NCBI GenBank assembly: GCA_029721435.1
Contig: CM056583.1
Span: 53,485,620 to 53,549,619 of the forward strand
DNA: 64,000 nucleotides
Direction: 5' to 3'
Origin: Gymnothorax reevesii
Taxonomy: Eukaryota > Chordata > Actinopteri > Anguilliformes > Muraenidae
Position numbers and translations under genes: made by a program. Below the pieces are notes generated by a model. It saw nothing but the letters and a program-made list of their open reading frames with translations. It was not told the DNA's origin and did no database searches. Each line of letters starts with the position of its first letter. Position 1 is the stretch's first letter. Shown piece after piece: positions 22,895-35,405 of the stretch.

Positions 22895-23647
22895 CAGTAC
22901 AACAGAATTTAAAAAAACAAACAAAAACTACTCTTTGAATGTTTTGACCACCAAAATACAAATACAGAACTGCTCATTTTGATTCAAAAGTGGGAGTCTA
23001 GTGAGTCAAAGGATGGTTTAAATGACTTTCTGTAGACAACTAGGCCAAAAGCTCTAGGGCTGCACAATCATGTGAGGACAAACAGTAATTACAGTAGACT
23101 ATATCATCTCAATGGTGGTACAGTCATCACAGCCATAACAGAAAATGCAGGTGAAACTGGTATATATACATTGTATAAAATAATGCTGCACTATATACAG
23201 TGAGAATCAGCGACATAGTATTTCATGACATCATTTTTTACATTTCAAGCAGATAAAATAGACAATGCAACTAAGTACTTTTTAGCGCACAATGCATTCT
23301 TTGTTTGAGTCCTGACTGCATCCATAATTTTCCCAAACCAGTACAGATGAAACTACACCCACTTCTGTTTGACAACTGCCATTGTAAGTACATCTATTGC
23401 ACTGCCAACTGATGTCATGGTTACAGCAAGAAGCATCTGACCCAAACACCACGATCCAGTTTCAATGCCATTCATTTGTTGCCTAAGTTAAACACTGTGG
23501 AACAGTCTAATAATTTCTGACAAAAGTGGGATCCCTTCTAGCCAAAACCCCTCCGTCATTGCGTTTAGGCTTTTGTCGTAGGGAAGTGGGCTTGATTACA
23601 TCTAAACTGGGTTGAAAAAACAATGCAGGGGTCCTGATCACGTCATT
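22895..23647. other. no gene recognised
   Basis: AT-rich sequence with no recognised repeat or coding feature. Confidence 0.4.
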
Positions 23648-24247
23648 CGCTACGTTCACATTACAAGCCTTTTTCAATTCAAGCCTTTTTCAATACAATT
23701 TCTTGCATGGATCAGATATGCCTATCATGACGGTTCACATTCATAATTTCAAGCAATCTGTATCTATACATCACGTGAACGCTTCTGCCCTCAGAAACTG
23801 CAGGCATGTGCACATTGTTTCATTTTTGCACGAGTTATGTGCTTCATCAACAACAAAAAGGGTCATATCAGTGAGAGCACTTATGGTATTAAAACCTGAT
23901 TCAAACTGAGAAAATGGACATACTTGTAGCAAATGTATGTGTGGGATTTTGCATCGGAGGCAAAAAAAGGCAAATGGCTAGCTTTTTAGGTTTTTAACTG
24001 TGCTCAGCCTATGCATGAAGGCAAAAAGTCACATGAATTTTTATCTGACCTTTCTCATTCATGTCGTATGGCCATATATCAGATTTGTATCCAGTCTAAG
24101 ACCACATATGTAAGTGGCTCAATCCTGATTTGAAGATTAGATAAAAAAATTTCATGTCCATACAGCTCTGAAAACAACAGATCCGTGTGACAATAAGGCA
24201 AAAAAATCTGGTTTGAGTCACCTCAGCCTGGTAATGTGAATGTAGCG
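23648..24247. mobile_element. 600-bp TIR element, probable non-autonomous DNA transposon
   Basis: Bounded by CGCTACGTTCACATTAC at the left and its near-perfect complement GGTAATGTGAATGTAGCG at the right. The interior has no open frame of note and a short direct duplication (CAAGCCTTTTTCAAT twice near 23667-23695). The superfamily is uncertain: hAT-like by general appearance, but no 8-bp duplication was found. Confidence 0.65.
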
Positions 24248-25114
24248 TCTGTAACCACCGTCTGTAGATGTTGTTGGATGTAAGTGAAGATGGGCAGAAT
24301 CCTCACCTTATGACAGATGAACTCTTAACCTGCTCCTCTTAATTTGGCTTGATTGACTAACAAACAGTTGATTTGCTCAGTTTCTAAAAATAATCGGTAG
24401 ACTGACGGGCCGAATTACATGCCAGTAGCATAACTGCTCTTTACATCGCAAACATTTTCACACATTCTCCTAAGCACACTATATATTAAAAAAAGTGTCT
24501 TTTGTAGACCTACAGCTCACACATTTGTTTAATAAGCCCAAGTACATCGTTGCGCGCAAATGTTGTGATTTACTCTTAATTTTAATTAATGTTTCTTATT
24601 ACACTTTATTAGGATAGTTTGCCTATAGAGACTTTACAAAGTATTTTTAACATTTCAACAGCTTATTAGTTGACTTAAAAAAAATCAACCATTCAGCGTT
24701 GTCCGTGTATGTTCAACACATAACGTATGGCGGTGGTTTTCAAACTCAGTCTCATAAAACTCTAAAATCTAAAAAAATGCTTCAGGGAGACGGAACTGAG
24801 AGAAGGTTCTAATATTTTTTTTTTCTCATTACTTATTTTGATTATTGCCATCAACATTACAATCTCACAATAGTCATAATTATCTCTTTGCCTTGATTAA
24901 TTCCTAATCATTGTCAAATATAAAATGGTATTGACTGGTCAAGGAATACATTGCTTGCTTGTTAGTCAGGAAAAGTACCAGGGAACAGGTGAAGAGTAAT
25001 CCTGTGATAAAAGTTTAGGTTACTACCAACCCTGAAGCAACTGCATCAAGTTCAAATGTTTTAGTTCAGTCAACTTCTTTTGTATTGCTTGAACTGTAGC
25101 TTTTCACAACTGTA
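24248..25114. other. no gene recognised
   Basis: AT-rich sequence. On the minus strand an AATAAAG at about 24604 is a possible poly(A) signal for edil3, roughly 2.3 kb from its stop codon. Confidence 0.35.
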
Positions 25115-25604
25115 CAGTACATGGCCAAAATATGCAGGCATATCCCTCCAAGAACTCATTACAAAAATCATCGAAATTAATATTGAGTTGGTCCCCTCTT
25201 TGCCACTGTAAGAACATCCACTCCTAAGGCCAGGCTTTCCATAACATGTTAAAGCACTGCTGAAGGGATCTGCTTCCTTCCCAGCCAAAAAAAAACAAAA
25301 AAAAAAAACACGTTGGGCATGTGATGTTCGGCGACTAAAACTGGCCAGTCATTGGCATGAAGCTGGCAGCAGTGGTTGCTGATGGTACAGGTCAGGACTC
25401 CAAGTGGACCAGTAAGTTTCCTTTATCCAACTCTGACAGACCATGTATGGACCTCGTTCTGGACTGTTGGAAGTAGACGGTCTGTGTGGCTGTTATATTA
25501 TACTGCATCTAGACTTTCCATGTGTGGAACTAAGAGGCCTGCCTCATAAAAATAGAAACAACTTAGGGAAATAAATGGACCTCATACTCTTGGCCATATA
25601 GTGT
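25115..25604 (-). mobile_element. internally deleted Tc1-like transposon relic
   Basis: The left end CAGTACATGGCCAAAATATG and the right end CTTGGCCATATAGTGTA match the inverted ends of a common fish Tc1 family. Interior words (GAGTTGGTCCCCTCTTTGCC, AAGGCCAGGCTTTCCA, GTATGGACCTCGTTCTGGA, GGAACTAAGAGGCCTG) appear in consensus order, but most of the transposase gene is missing. The coding strand of the parent is minus. Confidence 0.75.
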
Positions 25605-26898
25605 ACACATTTTTCATGATTAATGATGCAGTGCAGCTGTAAATGAGACCGTACAGGTATATGATGAAGATACACACTATCACCAACCTAAACTGCTTTC
25701 TACAGCTGGTAAAACTAAGTGTGATGTAAATAAAATGAATATAATCACCTTGAATATATGGGGGGAAAGTGGGTTTAATGCAATGAGGGCATATATCTTG
25801 CCGTCTGGTTTTATTTTTTCCTGCATTTAAGTGATTGCAGACATGAAAGGTAAATTATTAAAAATATCAGGAAACTAATTTACACCCATGAATATCATCA
25901 AAGTGATGGTAAAAAAAAGAAAATCTTCAGTATAAATAGGGGACTTGTATCCTGAGCTTTTTGAAATTTGAATGGACAGATGATCAAAGGAAAGGGTAAG
26001 AAAGACTGCATAGGAAAACAAAAAATAGCATCAAACCTCAGCATATCAAGTCAACAGCAAGCAAGAGCAAATACATGTTACACTAAAGATTTCAAATGAA
26101 GAGAAATTACAGTTAATGTAATTAGAACAGTTTTTCTAATATTATCGACTCATTGTGATTTTGTCCTAAGTAGTAGCCCACAAGATAATAATTTAAGTCT
26201 ATCCAGTGTCAATGTCAGGAAAATACAATAAAAAATTAAAGTATAATCCTACCTCACATTGTTGACCCTATGCAAGGTTTTTTAAATAAAAAAATAAGTT
26301 GCACTATGCATATGATACCTTGTGTTGAGTGAGTGCCATGCAATTATCCTTAGAGGCTAATTTTAACGTATCGTCCTGCCCGACAATTACCGCATGAAAG
26401 TAATATTCAATATGCTGCAATAAAGAGTACAAATGCATTGCATAATATTAGAGGATCACTTTTTTCAAAATAAGTTTTTAACTTAGAAAAATGTTTGCTT
26501 TCCATTTAGACATGAGCAATAATTATAGCTTATAGCCCACGAGGTGATTAAGTCAGGTCCCATGTCATTGTTAGAAAGTAACACTGCAGATTTTATAGCC
26601 ATAAATTTTACCACAGTTTGAACATTTCCCCCCAGTCATTAAACTATAAAATATATTCCACACAAAAAACCAAATAATAATAACAATAATAAATAAAAAG
26701 TAAGTGTATATTTGACAAAGGCAGGTGTTAATCATCATACAATACACAATGTCCAGCAATCACAACCAGACCAAACACTCTTCAAAAAAGAGAACATCAG
26801 AAAAGATTATTTTGTTCAGGTTTCACACAGTTTCTGCTGAGATGCTGGAGTCATCCTTCAGACTCCAATATTCGAGGGGCCTGATGTTGGGCCATAGC
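25605..26898 (-). other. probable edil3 3' UTR and flank
   Basis: Sequence directly downstream, in gene orientation, of the edil3 stop codon. It lacks recognised transposons and is AT-rich. A minus-strand AATAAAA lies near 25809, about 1.1 kb from the stop. The actual 3' end cannot be set from sequence alone. Confidence 0.45.
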
Positions 26899-27048
26899 TC
26901 AGTCTTCCTCCGTGCACCCGAGCAGCTCCACCCGCAAAGTAATCCGTCCGTACCACGACCAGGGCAGGATCCGCACATAGCGGCTGTAGATGGGCGGGTC
27001 AATCACATTTTTTCTGTGCGTCTCATTGTCAAAGTTTCCTTGGAATAT
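26899..27048 (-). CDS. edil3: edil3 last coding exon (end of second discoidin domain)
   Basis: 49 codons plus TGA, from the acceptor TTTTGTAG (27049 upward on this strand) to the stop at 26899-26901. The peptide includes [35 protein letters not shown] and ends [10 protein letters not shown]. This is the C-terminal strand region of an F5/8 type C (discoidin) domain. The tail beyond LLGC distinguishes EDIL3 (Del-1) from its close relative MFGE8, which as I recall stops at that Cys. The Cys should pair with the first Cys of the same domain. EDIL3 is a secreted matrix protein with EGF-like repeats and two discoidin domains; it binds integrin alpha-v-beta-3 through an EGF-loop RGD and membranes or glycosaminoglycans through the discoidin domains. 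The exon joins 48308-48463 in phase 0. Confidence 0.95.
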   Translation of the reverse strand: MFQGNFDNETHRKNVIDPPIYSRYVRILPWSWYGRITLRVELLGCTEED

Positions 27049-29277
27049 CTACAAAATGAAAGACAGGGATTACTGAAAAGATTGTGCTGTTATATATGCA
27101 AGGGGAAACATTAAATAAAAATAAACAAAAACAACTGGCCTTGTGTTGATAGTGGGCTCGATTCATGATTTAAGTCTGAAAGTCTTTTGCCTCCGTTTGC
27201 TGAGCCTACAGCGTTCACAGTATCTCTGGAGGTAGGTGGTTGCCCATATAAAAATCTTAGTAAAGAAAATGACTTGATCAAGGACCAGAAGTCCAACTAA
27301 GTCCCGCAAATTTAATCATGAATACATCATTGATACAATGTCATTCAAACAGATCAACTGCTTTTTACTAGCATACATAAACTATTGTTCTCTGACAGAA
27401 AAAACATTGTTCATATGGTTTTGCTAACTCGGCAAATACATAAGCTAAACTTCTCCACGCTGAGTACCTTAGTCACACAGCAAACTCAAGGCCTGCACTG
27501 AAGGTAAACCAATTTCAAAGGAGTATCTGTCACTTTGATAGTGTCCATTGAATCCCTCTGAATCCCTCTGGGCAGCAGCATCAATCTAAGAGCAACATGC
27601 TAGCTTTGAGTACTGAAAACAGTGTAGTTTTCCTAGCTACCATTTATTTATGATAGCTAAGCAAGCCAGCAATGCATGGCTAACTACTATAGATAAACCA
27701 CTTTACCATCCAATTGAAATTAGGTCCTTTGTCAAAGCTGGAGTAGGACGCAAACCTGCTCTGAATAATAAATAAATTTCCAGATAAATCCATAGGCTCG
27801 GACTCTGTAGTTGGAGGAGAGTAATGGAACAATATCAAATTTAATCTTTTGAACCAGGACTGTTCTCAATACCCACAACAAAACCACACCACAACCCCTC
27901 CACCCCTATGTGCAGTAAAATGCCTCCTCCCTCTCCTTGGCTTGCTGATGTATGTGTGTGATGATGGATAACATACCATGATACTATTAAAAACAAAAAA
28001 CTTTCCATGGATATTTTACTGATTCATCTCATAAATACTAACTACTGCATTTGTATGCCACATAATCCTTCTCATTGAGTGATGTCAAAAAAAGGCAATG
28101 GAAAATATGACTAATTACTGTCATCAATGATGATTACCACTCACCTAGAATTATAACCATTATGAAGTGATTGCTCTTGCCTTCATAATAATGAATCATG
28201 CAACCTTATATTTGAAAAGGACTCTTTAAATATACCACCGCAGAAGATGATAACCTACTCAGCTATCAGCATCGTTTGAATTTTGAATCCTCTATACACT
28301 GTCAGGTATAATTAAAATGGTAGAACAAAGCAACACTAAGAATGACATTTTGTAAAACCAGAAGCAAGCAGACCAACGGCTCCCAGACCAGATCAGTGAC
28401 ATTTATATGCTGGAAAAATGATTTGCCCCTGGCCTTGAACAGGGCAAAATGAACTCACAGTGTGTATTACCTTTGAGGTACTTCAATGAATACCTATGTG
28501 ACTACGGCCGTGATATTGGGCCTCATGCAGGAACATTCTCTTAAAATTCTCTTATATGCAACAAATGATCTTACCATCCGAATTTGCTCTTAATCATGAG
28601 AATGATGAATTCTATTTGATCATGATCGCAGGCACATGGCTGATTGCGTGTAATTACGTTGTAGAAAGGTAATGGCCAGGAAACGCTGTATATAGGCAGG
28701 TGTTGTGCCATGCACAAATAGCCAACTTTGGCGCAACAATTGGAGAGATGCCACCCTGATTCTCACAATGATTCTCAGGTAGATGTAATAATAGTAGTTT
28801 CCCAATAAGAATTTAGGGAAAAATAACATTTGCGGCCACTCAGAATTAGTGCAAGATATGTTCCTGTTTGTTTTGGAACTGAAGAGAGAATAATTCTCAT
28901 ACATGGACTTCACTGAGAAGACTAAACCAAGTCTACACACACCCTACTCACTTTGCATTCATCATAACAAATTCATTCAAGCTTGAGTGTGATATTTTGT
29001 TTCCCAAGCTTTGAGCTGCGCATACAGACAGCTGCTCTTTGCTTCCTTCCTGCATCGATTAGCATTTTATCACTCGTTTTTTTCCAGAGCCCAACCCAGC
29101 AATTGTATCATGATCGTCCGGACACCCTCAATCAAAACACTCTTTGGCAATGAAGTGAGCCGCACACAAGTGACAGAATTTGCTTAAAAGGAATGCTACA
29201 GCTTTTCAAGTACAGATATAGTCACTACAAGTTCTGAAAAAAAAAAAACGGGAAAAAAACTGGCACGTCGTGGAAAA
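27049..29277 (-). other. edil3 intron, left part; no other gene recognised
   Basis: Start of the 21,259-bp intron (27049-48307) between the last two edil3 coding exons, lying just upstream of the acceptor. AT-rich. No transposon was recognised here apart from short A/T tracts. Confidence 0.5.
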
Positions 29278-29854
29278 TGTCATGTCCTGTGCCACAGTTT
29301 ATTTCATAGTGTTTCTGGCTTTTCTTGAGTTTTTGTCATTTTGGTATTTGGGGTCTTTTAATCGATCGTCTCATGACCTCATCAGTGCCTCTGTTGATTC
29401 CTCACGCCTGATCCCGCATCTGTCTTTCGTTGTGCTCATAGTTTCTGTGAATATCTCTTCCTCGGTTTCATTGTTCAGAGCCAGATCGTCTAGTTCTTGC
29501 CTCATGCCTGTTCTTGCTCTCTTGTGGTTTGCTCGCCTGGTTCCTCGTTCCTGCTTTCAGTCCTTCGTATTAGTGTGCGCCTCCCTTTGTTTAGTCCACT
29601 GTCCAAGTGTCCCTTGTTTCCTGTTCTAGCTCCCTCTAAAACAGACTCCTTGGCTTTTATGCCTGCACGAATCAGTGATCATGCTCCGCCTGTGTCCCCA
29701 GCTGCCACCGGCCAGTCCCTGAACCATGAGCGGCTCTGCCACATTCCTCTGTTACGCATCTACCAAACCTTAAACTGTCGACCTCCCTAATAACGGAACG
29801 TTTAGCTATACATTGGTCTCTCTACTGCTTCCTTCTGCCCTGTTATCCCTGACA
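29278..29854 (+). mobile_element. solo LTR (577 bp), probable
   Basis: T/C-rich sequence that begins TGTCATGTCC and ends TATCCCTGACA, giving TG...CA ends with short inverted TGTCA/TGACA termini. GAAAA occurs directly before it and, one base displaced, after it, so the target duplication is ambiguous. Open frames inside it are by-products of the composition. Confidence 0.5.
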
Positions 29855-30476
29855 TGAAAATACAAATAAAATCAAAAAGGGCTGATATGAAACATCCATT
29901 CACCCAGCACCATGCTGAAAACAGAAAAATAACGCATTATTTGATGTGCTAATGCCTAGGCCAAACTGCCTACCTCTACCAGTGTGTGACAGCTACCTCG
30001 CGTGAGGCCCCCCCTGACAGCATTCCTTCTGCAGCGCTGTTGCAGTACTGCTACAGCCAGTCCTATCTTTCTACATCATGTTTTTTCATGATAATAACCA
30101 TATATAATGTAATTTCCTAATCAGATTATGAATAAAATTGAGCAGAGACTCCAATATGGAGCCCCGCGGGTCCAAACGCGGTCCTACAAAAAAATTCCTC
30201 AAAAAAGCTTCATTGAAAAAATACAGCGATTCTGTCAACAGAAATGGTAGATAGGGCTTTTACTGTGAAAAACATACAGAAAGTGTCAAGTGCATTTCTT
30301 TTCAGGTGTCTGACATAGTCAATAGATCTAGACATTGAAGGTAGTAAAAAGCTAATAAGTTGCTGCTATGATGTCAATATGACTATCACAAATCATTTTC
30401 ACGGTCTAATTTTGCTGAGAACCATGTGTGTGAAAGGCGAGATGTTGAGGCTATGTTGTGATATCCATTACAGTCA
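29855..30476. other. edil3 intron, no feature recognised
   Basis: About 620 bp of AT-rich intronic sequence between two solo LTRs. Confidence 0.4.
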
Positions 30477-30481
30477 CATGC
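30477..30481. repeat. target site duplication CATGC (left)
   Basis: CATGC precedes the solo LTR and is repeated at 32257-32261 directly after it. Confidence 0.85.
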
Positions 30482-31433
30482 TGTTGTGTTCCGTGGGTCT
30501 GTGTGTTTGGTTAGTCAATTTTAGGTTTTTATTATTTTTGTGATGTCAGTTTTTAGTCCATGTCCATGTTTAGTGTTTCACATTTCATTCCTCTCCCGTG
30601 TTACTCCAGTCCACGTCTTACCCATGTACTGTCTTTGCTTTCTCCCCGGTCGCGTCATTGTTTGTAGCAGTTTCCTGTGTTAATTGATTGTGACACTATT
30701 TCGGGTGATTTAATGGATTCTGGGTTTCAGCCTTCCTTCTGTTCTCGTTTACTAATTTCCCCTTGCTTTTCTATATTACTAACCCCTACTAACAGTTTGT
30801 TGTTTTCTAGAATTTACTAACCAAACTAACATTGTATATTAGACTAACATACTAACGAGCACCCGGGATTGTATAGCTGCACTTACTAATTGACTAATAA
30901 TCTCTCAGCTTTCGCCCTGTTCTAGTCTCCGCCCCTTGCTTTACTATTCTCTGGTTTTGCTAAAGTTTCCTGCAGACTCTCTGCATTCTTATAATCTATC
31001 CTGACTTATTCTGTACACTTAGGCGTCCTTTTATCTAGTTTATTTATCCCGTCTTTGGGATTGTCTTGTGATCCTCGTTTGTGTGTTAATGTTTATCCGT
31101 TTTCATGTAATTGGTTTCCCTTGTGTTCCACCCCTTGTTAATTATATTAAGTTGCTGCACCTGTGTCTGTCCTCGCCCCCTGCCCTATATCTGGGAACCG
31201 GTTCTCCACGCCTGCAGATCTGACTTCCCTTTGTCACTCTGCGCGACACTCCTTGCCCCTGTGCACTCCCTCTGGTCCCCTCAGTTCTCCTCTGTGTTCA
31301 TCAGCTGCATACCCTGCCCAGCCTGCCCTTCCTGCTGCCTCCAAGCCCCTGGTGCCCCCTGTCTCCTCCAGTGTCCCCTGTGCCTGTCTTGCCAGTCTGC
31401 CTCCACCGTCTTCTGTGCCCGTCTTCCTCGTCA

Positions 31434-31505
31434 GCGTTTCCGGCCCCCTGAGCTTCAGCGTTTCCGGCCCCCTGAGCTTCAGCGTTTCTGGCTCCCTGAG
31501 CTTCA
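31434..31505. repeat. 24-bp tandem repeat, 3 copies
   Basis: Three near-identical 24-bp units (GTTTCCGGCCCCCTGAGCTT core), the third with two substitutions. It directly precedes the 27-bp array and shares its CAGCGT junction, so the second array may have grown from the edge of the first. Confidence 0.9.
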
Positions 31506-31801
31506 GCGTCTCCTGCCCGTCCAAGTGCCCCAGCGTCTCCTGCCCGTCCAAGTGCCCCAGCGTCTCCTGCCCGTCCAAGTGCCCCAGCGTCTCCTGCCCG
31601 TCCAAGTGCCCCAGCGTCTCCTGCCCGTCCAAGTGCCCCAGCGTCTCCTGCCCGTCCAAGTGCCCCAGCGTCTCCTGCCCGTCCAAGTGCCCCAGCGTCT
31701 CCTGCCCGTCCAAGTGCCCCAGCGTCTCCTGCCCGTCCAAGTGCCCCAGCGTCTCCTGCCCGTCCAAGTGCCCCAGCGTCTCCTGCCCGTCCAAGTGCCC
31801 T
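31506..31801. repeat. 27-bp minisatellite, about 11 copies
   Basis: About eleven almost perfect 27-bp units with core TCCTGCCCGTCCAAGTGCC. The unit length is a multiple of three and the unit lacks stops in several frames, so both strands show open frames made of 9-residue repeats (LLPVQVPQR on plus, TGRRRWGTW on minus). I read these as composition artefacts. The uniformity of the copies points to recent expansion. Confidence 0.95.
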
Positions 31802-32256
31802 GTGTCCTGTCTGTTCCCCTCCTGATGTTCTCCCTTACCCTTTTCCCGGCCAGCTGTGCCTTCCGAGTTGCCATCTGCCAGCTGTGCCCACAGTCTTGTC
31901 TTGTCAGTGTTTTTAGTCAAGCCAAGCCACAGCCATAGCCCCAAGCCATAGTTCATAGTCTTTGTCCAAGCCATAGTCACAGTCCCTAGCCATAGTCTTG
32001 TCTGCCCCCCTGTCTAGTGTTCTGGTCTGCCCTAGTCTTGAGTTTGTTTTCCTGAGTTTTCTGGTTTCAGTGCTTGGCACGGTGTTTTTGTTAGCCTTAG
32101 TTCCCCCTTTTCCCCTTGGTTTTTTCCCTGTGTTTATTTTAATAAATTATTATTTTGGATCCCCGCTTCTGTCGTCTCACTCCCCTTTTGTGTCTCCCTT
32201 TCGTTTCCAAGTTCTACAGAGTTCCCCTGTGTGCTTTCCCTCTTTTATCCGTAACA

Positions 32257-32261
32257 CATGC
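32257..32261. repeat. target site duplication CATGC (right)
   Basis: Matches 30477-30481. Confidence 0.85.
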
Positions 32262-34502
32262 TGGTTTTTCAGACAATGATGTGTCAGGGGTCAGGGATCA
32301 CATGCATTCATAAGTGGTTTTTGGCCTGGCCCTTAACGCACCATGATTCGGCAGGATTCCTTCCATCTTTTATTAATGCGTTGTAGGGGGTCAAATCCTA
32401 ATTATTTCTCTTTAAGGAATGTTTTTCCCTAAGTGATGGATTATAAACCAACAGATCTGTTGGATTTGCTTTTAAGGGAATAGACCTTTTTGAAGGCTCT
32501 TTTATAGTATAACACAATTATCTCTACTGTTTTTTTTGTTTCACATCATTTTATTATTGCGACTTATTACCGCATTGTCAGTCGTAAACTGCCTCTGCAG
32601 TATTTCTTAGAGTCTTTCGCAGCCATTCAATTTGGACTAAATGTATTGCTCAGTTTTTTTGTCCCTGCCTTATAAATGGTCGTACTCCCAGTATGTTAGG
32701 GGGTACTCCCGGCAAAAATTTTTTCTTATATTTCAACGGCAAGATACCGTAACCCCTCCCTCTCTTTTCTGCAGGAGGACGTTTATTTAAGAGAAATGAG
32801 ATTTGACTGACCTTAATCACTATGCAGCAGGTATGCTGGGAGCCAGCTGGTTAGCGTGGATTTGTAGAGCCAGCATGTCAAGGTTGATAAATGGTAAAGA
32901 ACACTATAAGGGGTCATAGTTGTGTGAGAGCAATCGTGGCTTGCTGGGATATTATAAAATCGTCTTGCATTTAGTCTCCAAGATCTCCTCAGAACTGCAA
33001 AGCAGCTTGCTATCGGAACGGTTTTAAAGTACTACACCATTTATTTTTGTTGATTTAATATCCATAACCTTAAATACCACCCCGGATATAAGACTCAGTT
33101 ATTACGCCCCAGTTTCAGTTGACAGTTTCAGAGACAGTTTTCAGTGAGAAGTTCAGCTGCTTGCAGTCAGAGAATATGAGGAGGATGCATTGCCCAGCGC
33201 ACTTCCTCACCCTCCTGAGAAATGACCAAACAATATTAGTGTGAGTTAACAGAGTACAGTAGTAAGCAGCAGCTTGCTCTTAGTATTCATGGCATTGGTT
33301 CCCAAACCCACAACTGGAGTTAATAGGAGTGAGATTCCATGAGATTGTAAAAGGGAGAAAAGTGGGCAGCTACAGTGCATCGCCCTGAGACTCCAGATCT
33401 AAAGCCAGAGACTCAGGTTTGGGGCGCCGGTAAGAGTGCGCCTATTGGTGCATGTTTTTCTGGGTGGGGGAAGCATGTTTCTCTGTACAGGTGTTGTTAA
33501 AAACATGTTGACATATGTGTATGTGTATATAATTAGGTGCACGAGCATGCATGCGTCTCTGTTTTTGTCAGTAAATAATATACCGGAAGCCGGTGGGAAT
33601 AGCAATTGTACACTTACAGCACATCTTTTGGTCGGCTGGAGATTCGTATCACTCAGTCGCAATTCAAAAAGCTGTCCAGTATCATCGAAATTGAAAATCA
33701 AGCAGCTTCTTTATACAAATCGAGATAGATCTTTGTTCTCTCAATTACTCAAGTCTGTTTGATCTTTGATTCAATTTTTTAACTTAGTTTACATAAATTA
33801 TTTCCTTTTTTTTGCAGTATTTCACAGTGACTTGATTAAAGAAAATAAAGAAGATGAAAAAATGAACAAGAGAACTAATTTTAAGGAAAATTATAAGAAC
33901 GGTGGTGATATAGTCTCCAGGGGTTACATACAATCACGTTTTGATGCTAAAAGGAGGAGAACGGCTGATTTTCTTGGGTATTGTGTGATGCAATGCACGG
34001 ACAGAATTAAAACATACGAAATGAGTTGCTGGGTTGAGGAGCCATAACAGCAAAAAGTTTCATGCTGTTTCAACAATTTGAATTCTCTGTCAGACTTGAC
34101 ATGATTACTTGTAGTCATTGAAGCAAAATGAATGGATCTTCCTGTTTCAATTTCATGTTCAGCTGACAATTCAAAACTTGCTGAGATAACAAAAGCCACA
34201 ACCGTTTTTTTCCAGTGTATAGTTGGTGGAAATGTCACTTATTTCAGTTGAACTCAAGAGATCAATTCACTGCTGTCCCTCCTATAGGGAACATGAGATT
34301 CTAGTCTTCCTCATATATCCTGATATTGAAATCAATATTGCAATATTCTGTTAAAAATCTGAGGCTTCATTAGAAGCTTAGAAGTGTTTGATTGATTCAT
34401 TTCATTTGACAAAGAAAAAAACGTTTGGGCAAATCATAGAAAGCAGCTTATGGCTTTAAAACACTCAGTCTGTAGCTGTAACATACAGCAGAAAGGATAG
34501 GT
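32262..34502. other. edil3 intron, no gene recognised
   Basis: AT-rich intronic DNA. Open frames on both strands (for example near 33436-33762) lack any recognisable motif. No repeat was assigned. Confidence 0.4.
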
Positions 34503-35012
34503 TAGGTTGGGTTAGCCTTTATTGTCTACCTGAGGAGAAATTTGCCTTGGGCATTCGCAGGAGAGCATTACTGGCACGTACACTAACAAACATATCAAAC
34601 ACAGTATAATACATAAAAATTGATTTCCAGTCCCGTCCTATCAACACACACCACAATAAATGGAATCGCACAGTCATTCCCCCTCGCCAGCATCAAACAC
34701 CCACACACACGTACATGCACACACACACCCATATAATCTCTAATTCATAGAAATCACACACCCATTCATTCGCCAAGCACCGAGCACATGCACACATCCT
34801 CATACAACATACACACACTCACACACGTACACTCACATACACAAATGCACACACACCTATATAATTTTTAATAAGTAAAATCACACGCCCATTCATTCAC
34901 CAGGCACTGACCACATGCACATATCTTCATATAATATACACACAGTCATCAGTATCACATTGCACACCCCGGGACACGACTCCATCCCCCTCCAGACAGA
35001 TTAACATCGCAC

Positions 35013-35017
35013 CCCTG
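35013..35017. repeat. target site duplication CCCTG (left)
   Basis: CCCTG precedes the LTR and recurs at 35401-35405. Confidence 0.82.
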
Positions 35018-35400
35018 TGCATGCTGAGAGACTAAAAACAGATAGAAATAGCGAGACTCATGCTACCAACGGACCTAACACCGTCAGTGGTAGAAAAGCA
35101 GGTGAGCTCGAGGAAACCAAAAGAAAAGGGAAAATAAAACAAAGATTCCCTTGCTCACTATGACTTAAACCTGTTATGCAGCTAAAGTCTGTGACAATAC
35201 TCTCTCTAGAGACCTTACCGGCTAAAGCGCAATAGAGACATTGACACTCTAACAACGAGAGCGAGGCAGAACAGGAGCTTAAATAGAGGACGGGTAACGC
35301 CCCCAGTTAATGCCAGCTGGCCCAGGAATCCGATAGGGCGCAAAATCGATATCGTCACGGACGAGAGCAACAAAGCTCTCAATACCTCCAAACCATGACA
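35018..35400 (-). mobile_element. 383-bp solo LTR inserted in the LINE
   Basis: On the minus strand it begins TGTCATGGTTTGGAGG and ends CTCTCAGCATGCA, with CCCTG directly duplicated at both sides. It shares a long segment with 560-891, so the family has at least two copies in this window. Inserting into a LINE already in place shows it is the younger of the two. Confidence 0.85.
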
Positions 35401-35405
35401 CCCTG
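35401..35405. repeat. target site duplication CCCTG (right)
   Basis: Matches 35013-35017. Confidence 0.82.

Larger units (their letters stand above)
30482..32256 (+). mobile_element. gypsy solo LTR, 1,775 bp, with internal tandem repeats
   Basis: Begins TGTTGTGTTCCGTGG, ends TATCCGTAACA, flanked by CATGC on both sides. The stretch 30680-30930 aligns with 13035-13290 of the chromovirus LTR (shared CGGGTGATTT, ACTAACAGTTT, GGGATTGTATAGCTGCAC, ATCTCTCAGC), so the two are related families. An AATAAA lies near 32140. The left-over single LTR implies that LTR-LTR recombination removed the interior. Its extra length is largely due to two tandem arrays (31434-31505 and 31506-31801). Confidence 0.88.

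Noticed and set aside
31506..31801. Regular short repeats considered as a CRISPR array
   Set aside because: Units are directly adjacent with no spacers, inside a vertebrate LTR.
31111..31980. Long open frames on both strands (up to 275 codons)
   Set aside because: They are produced by a 27-bp tandem repeat inside a solo LTR. Overlapping frames on both strands with simple 9-residue repeats argue against coding.
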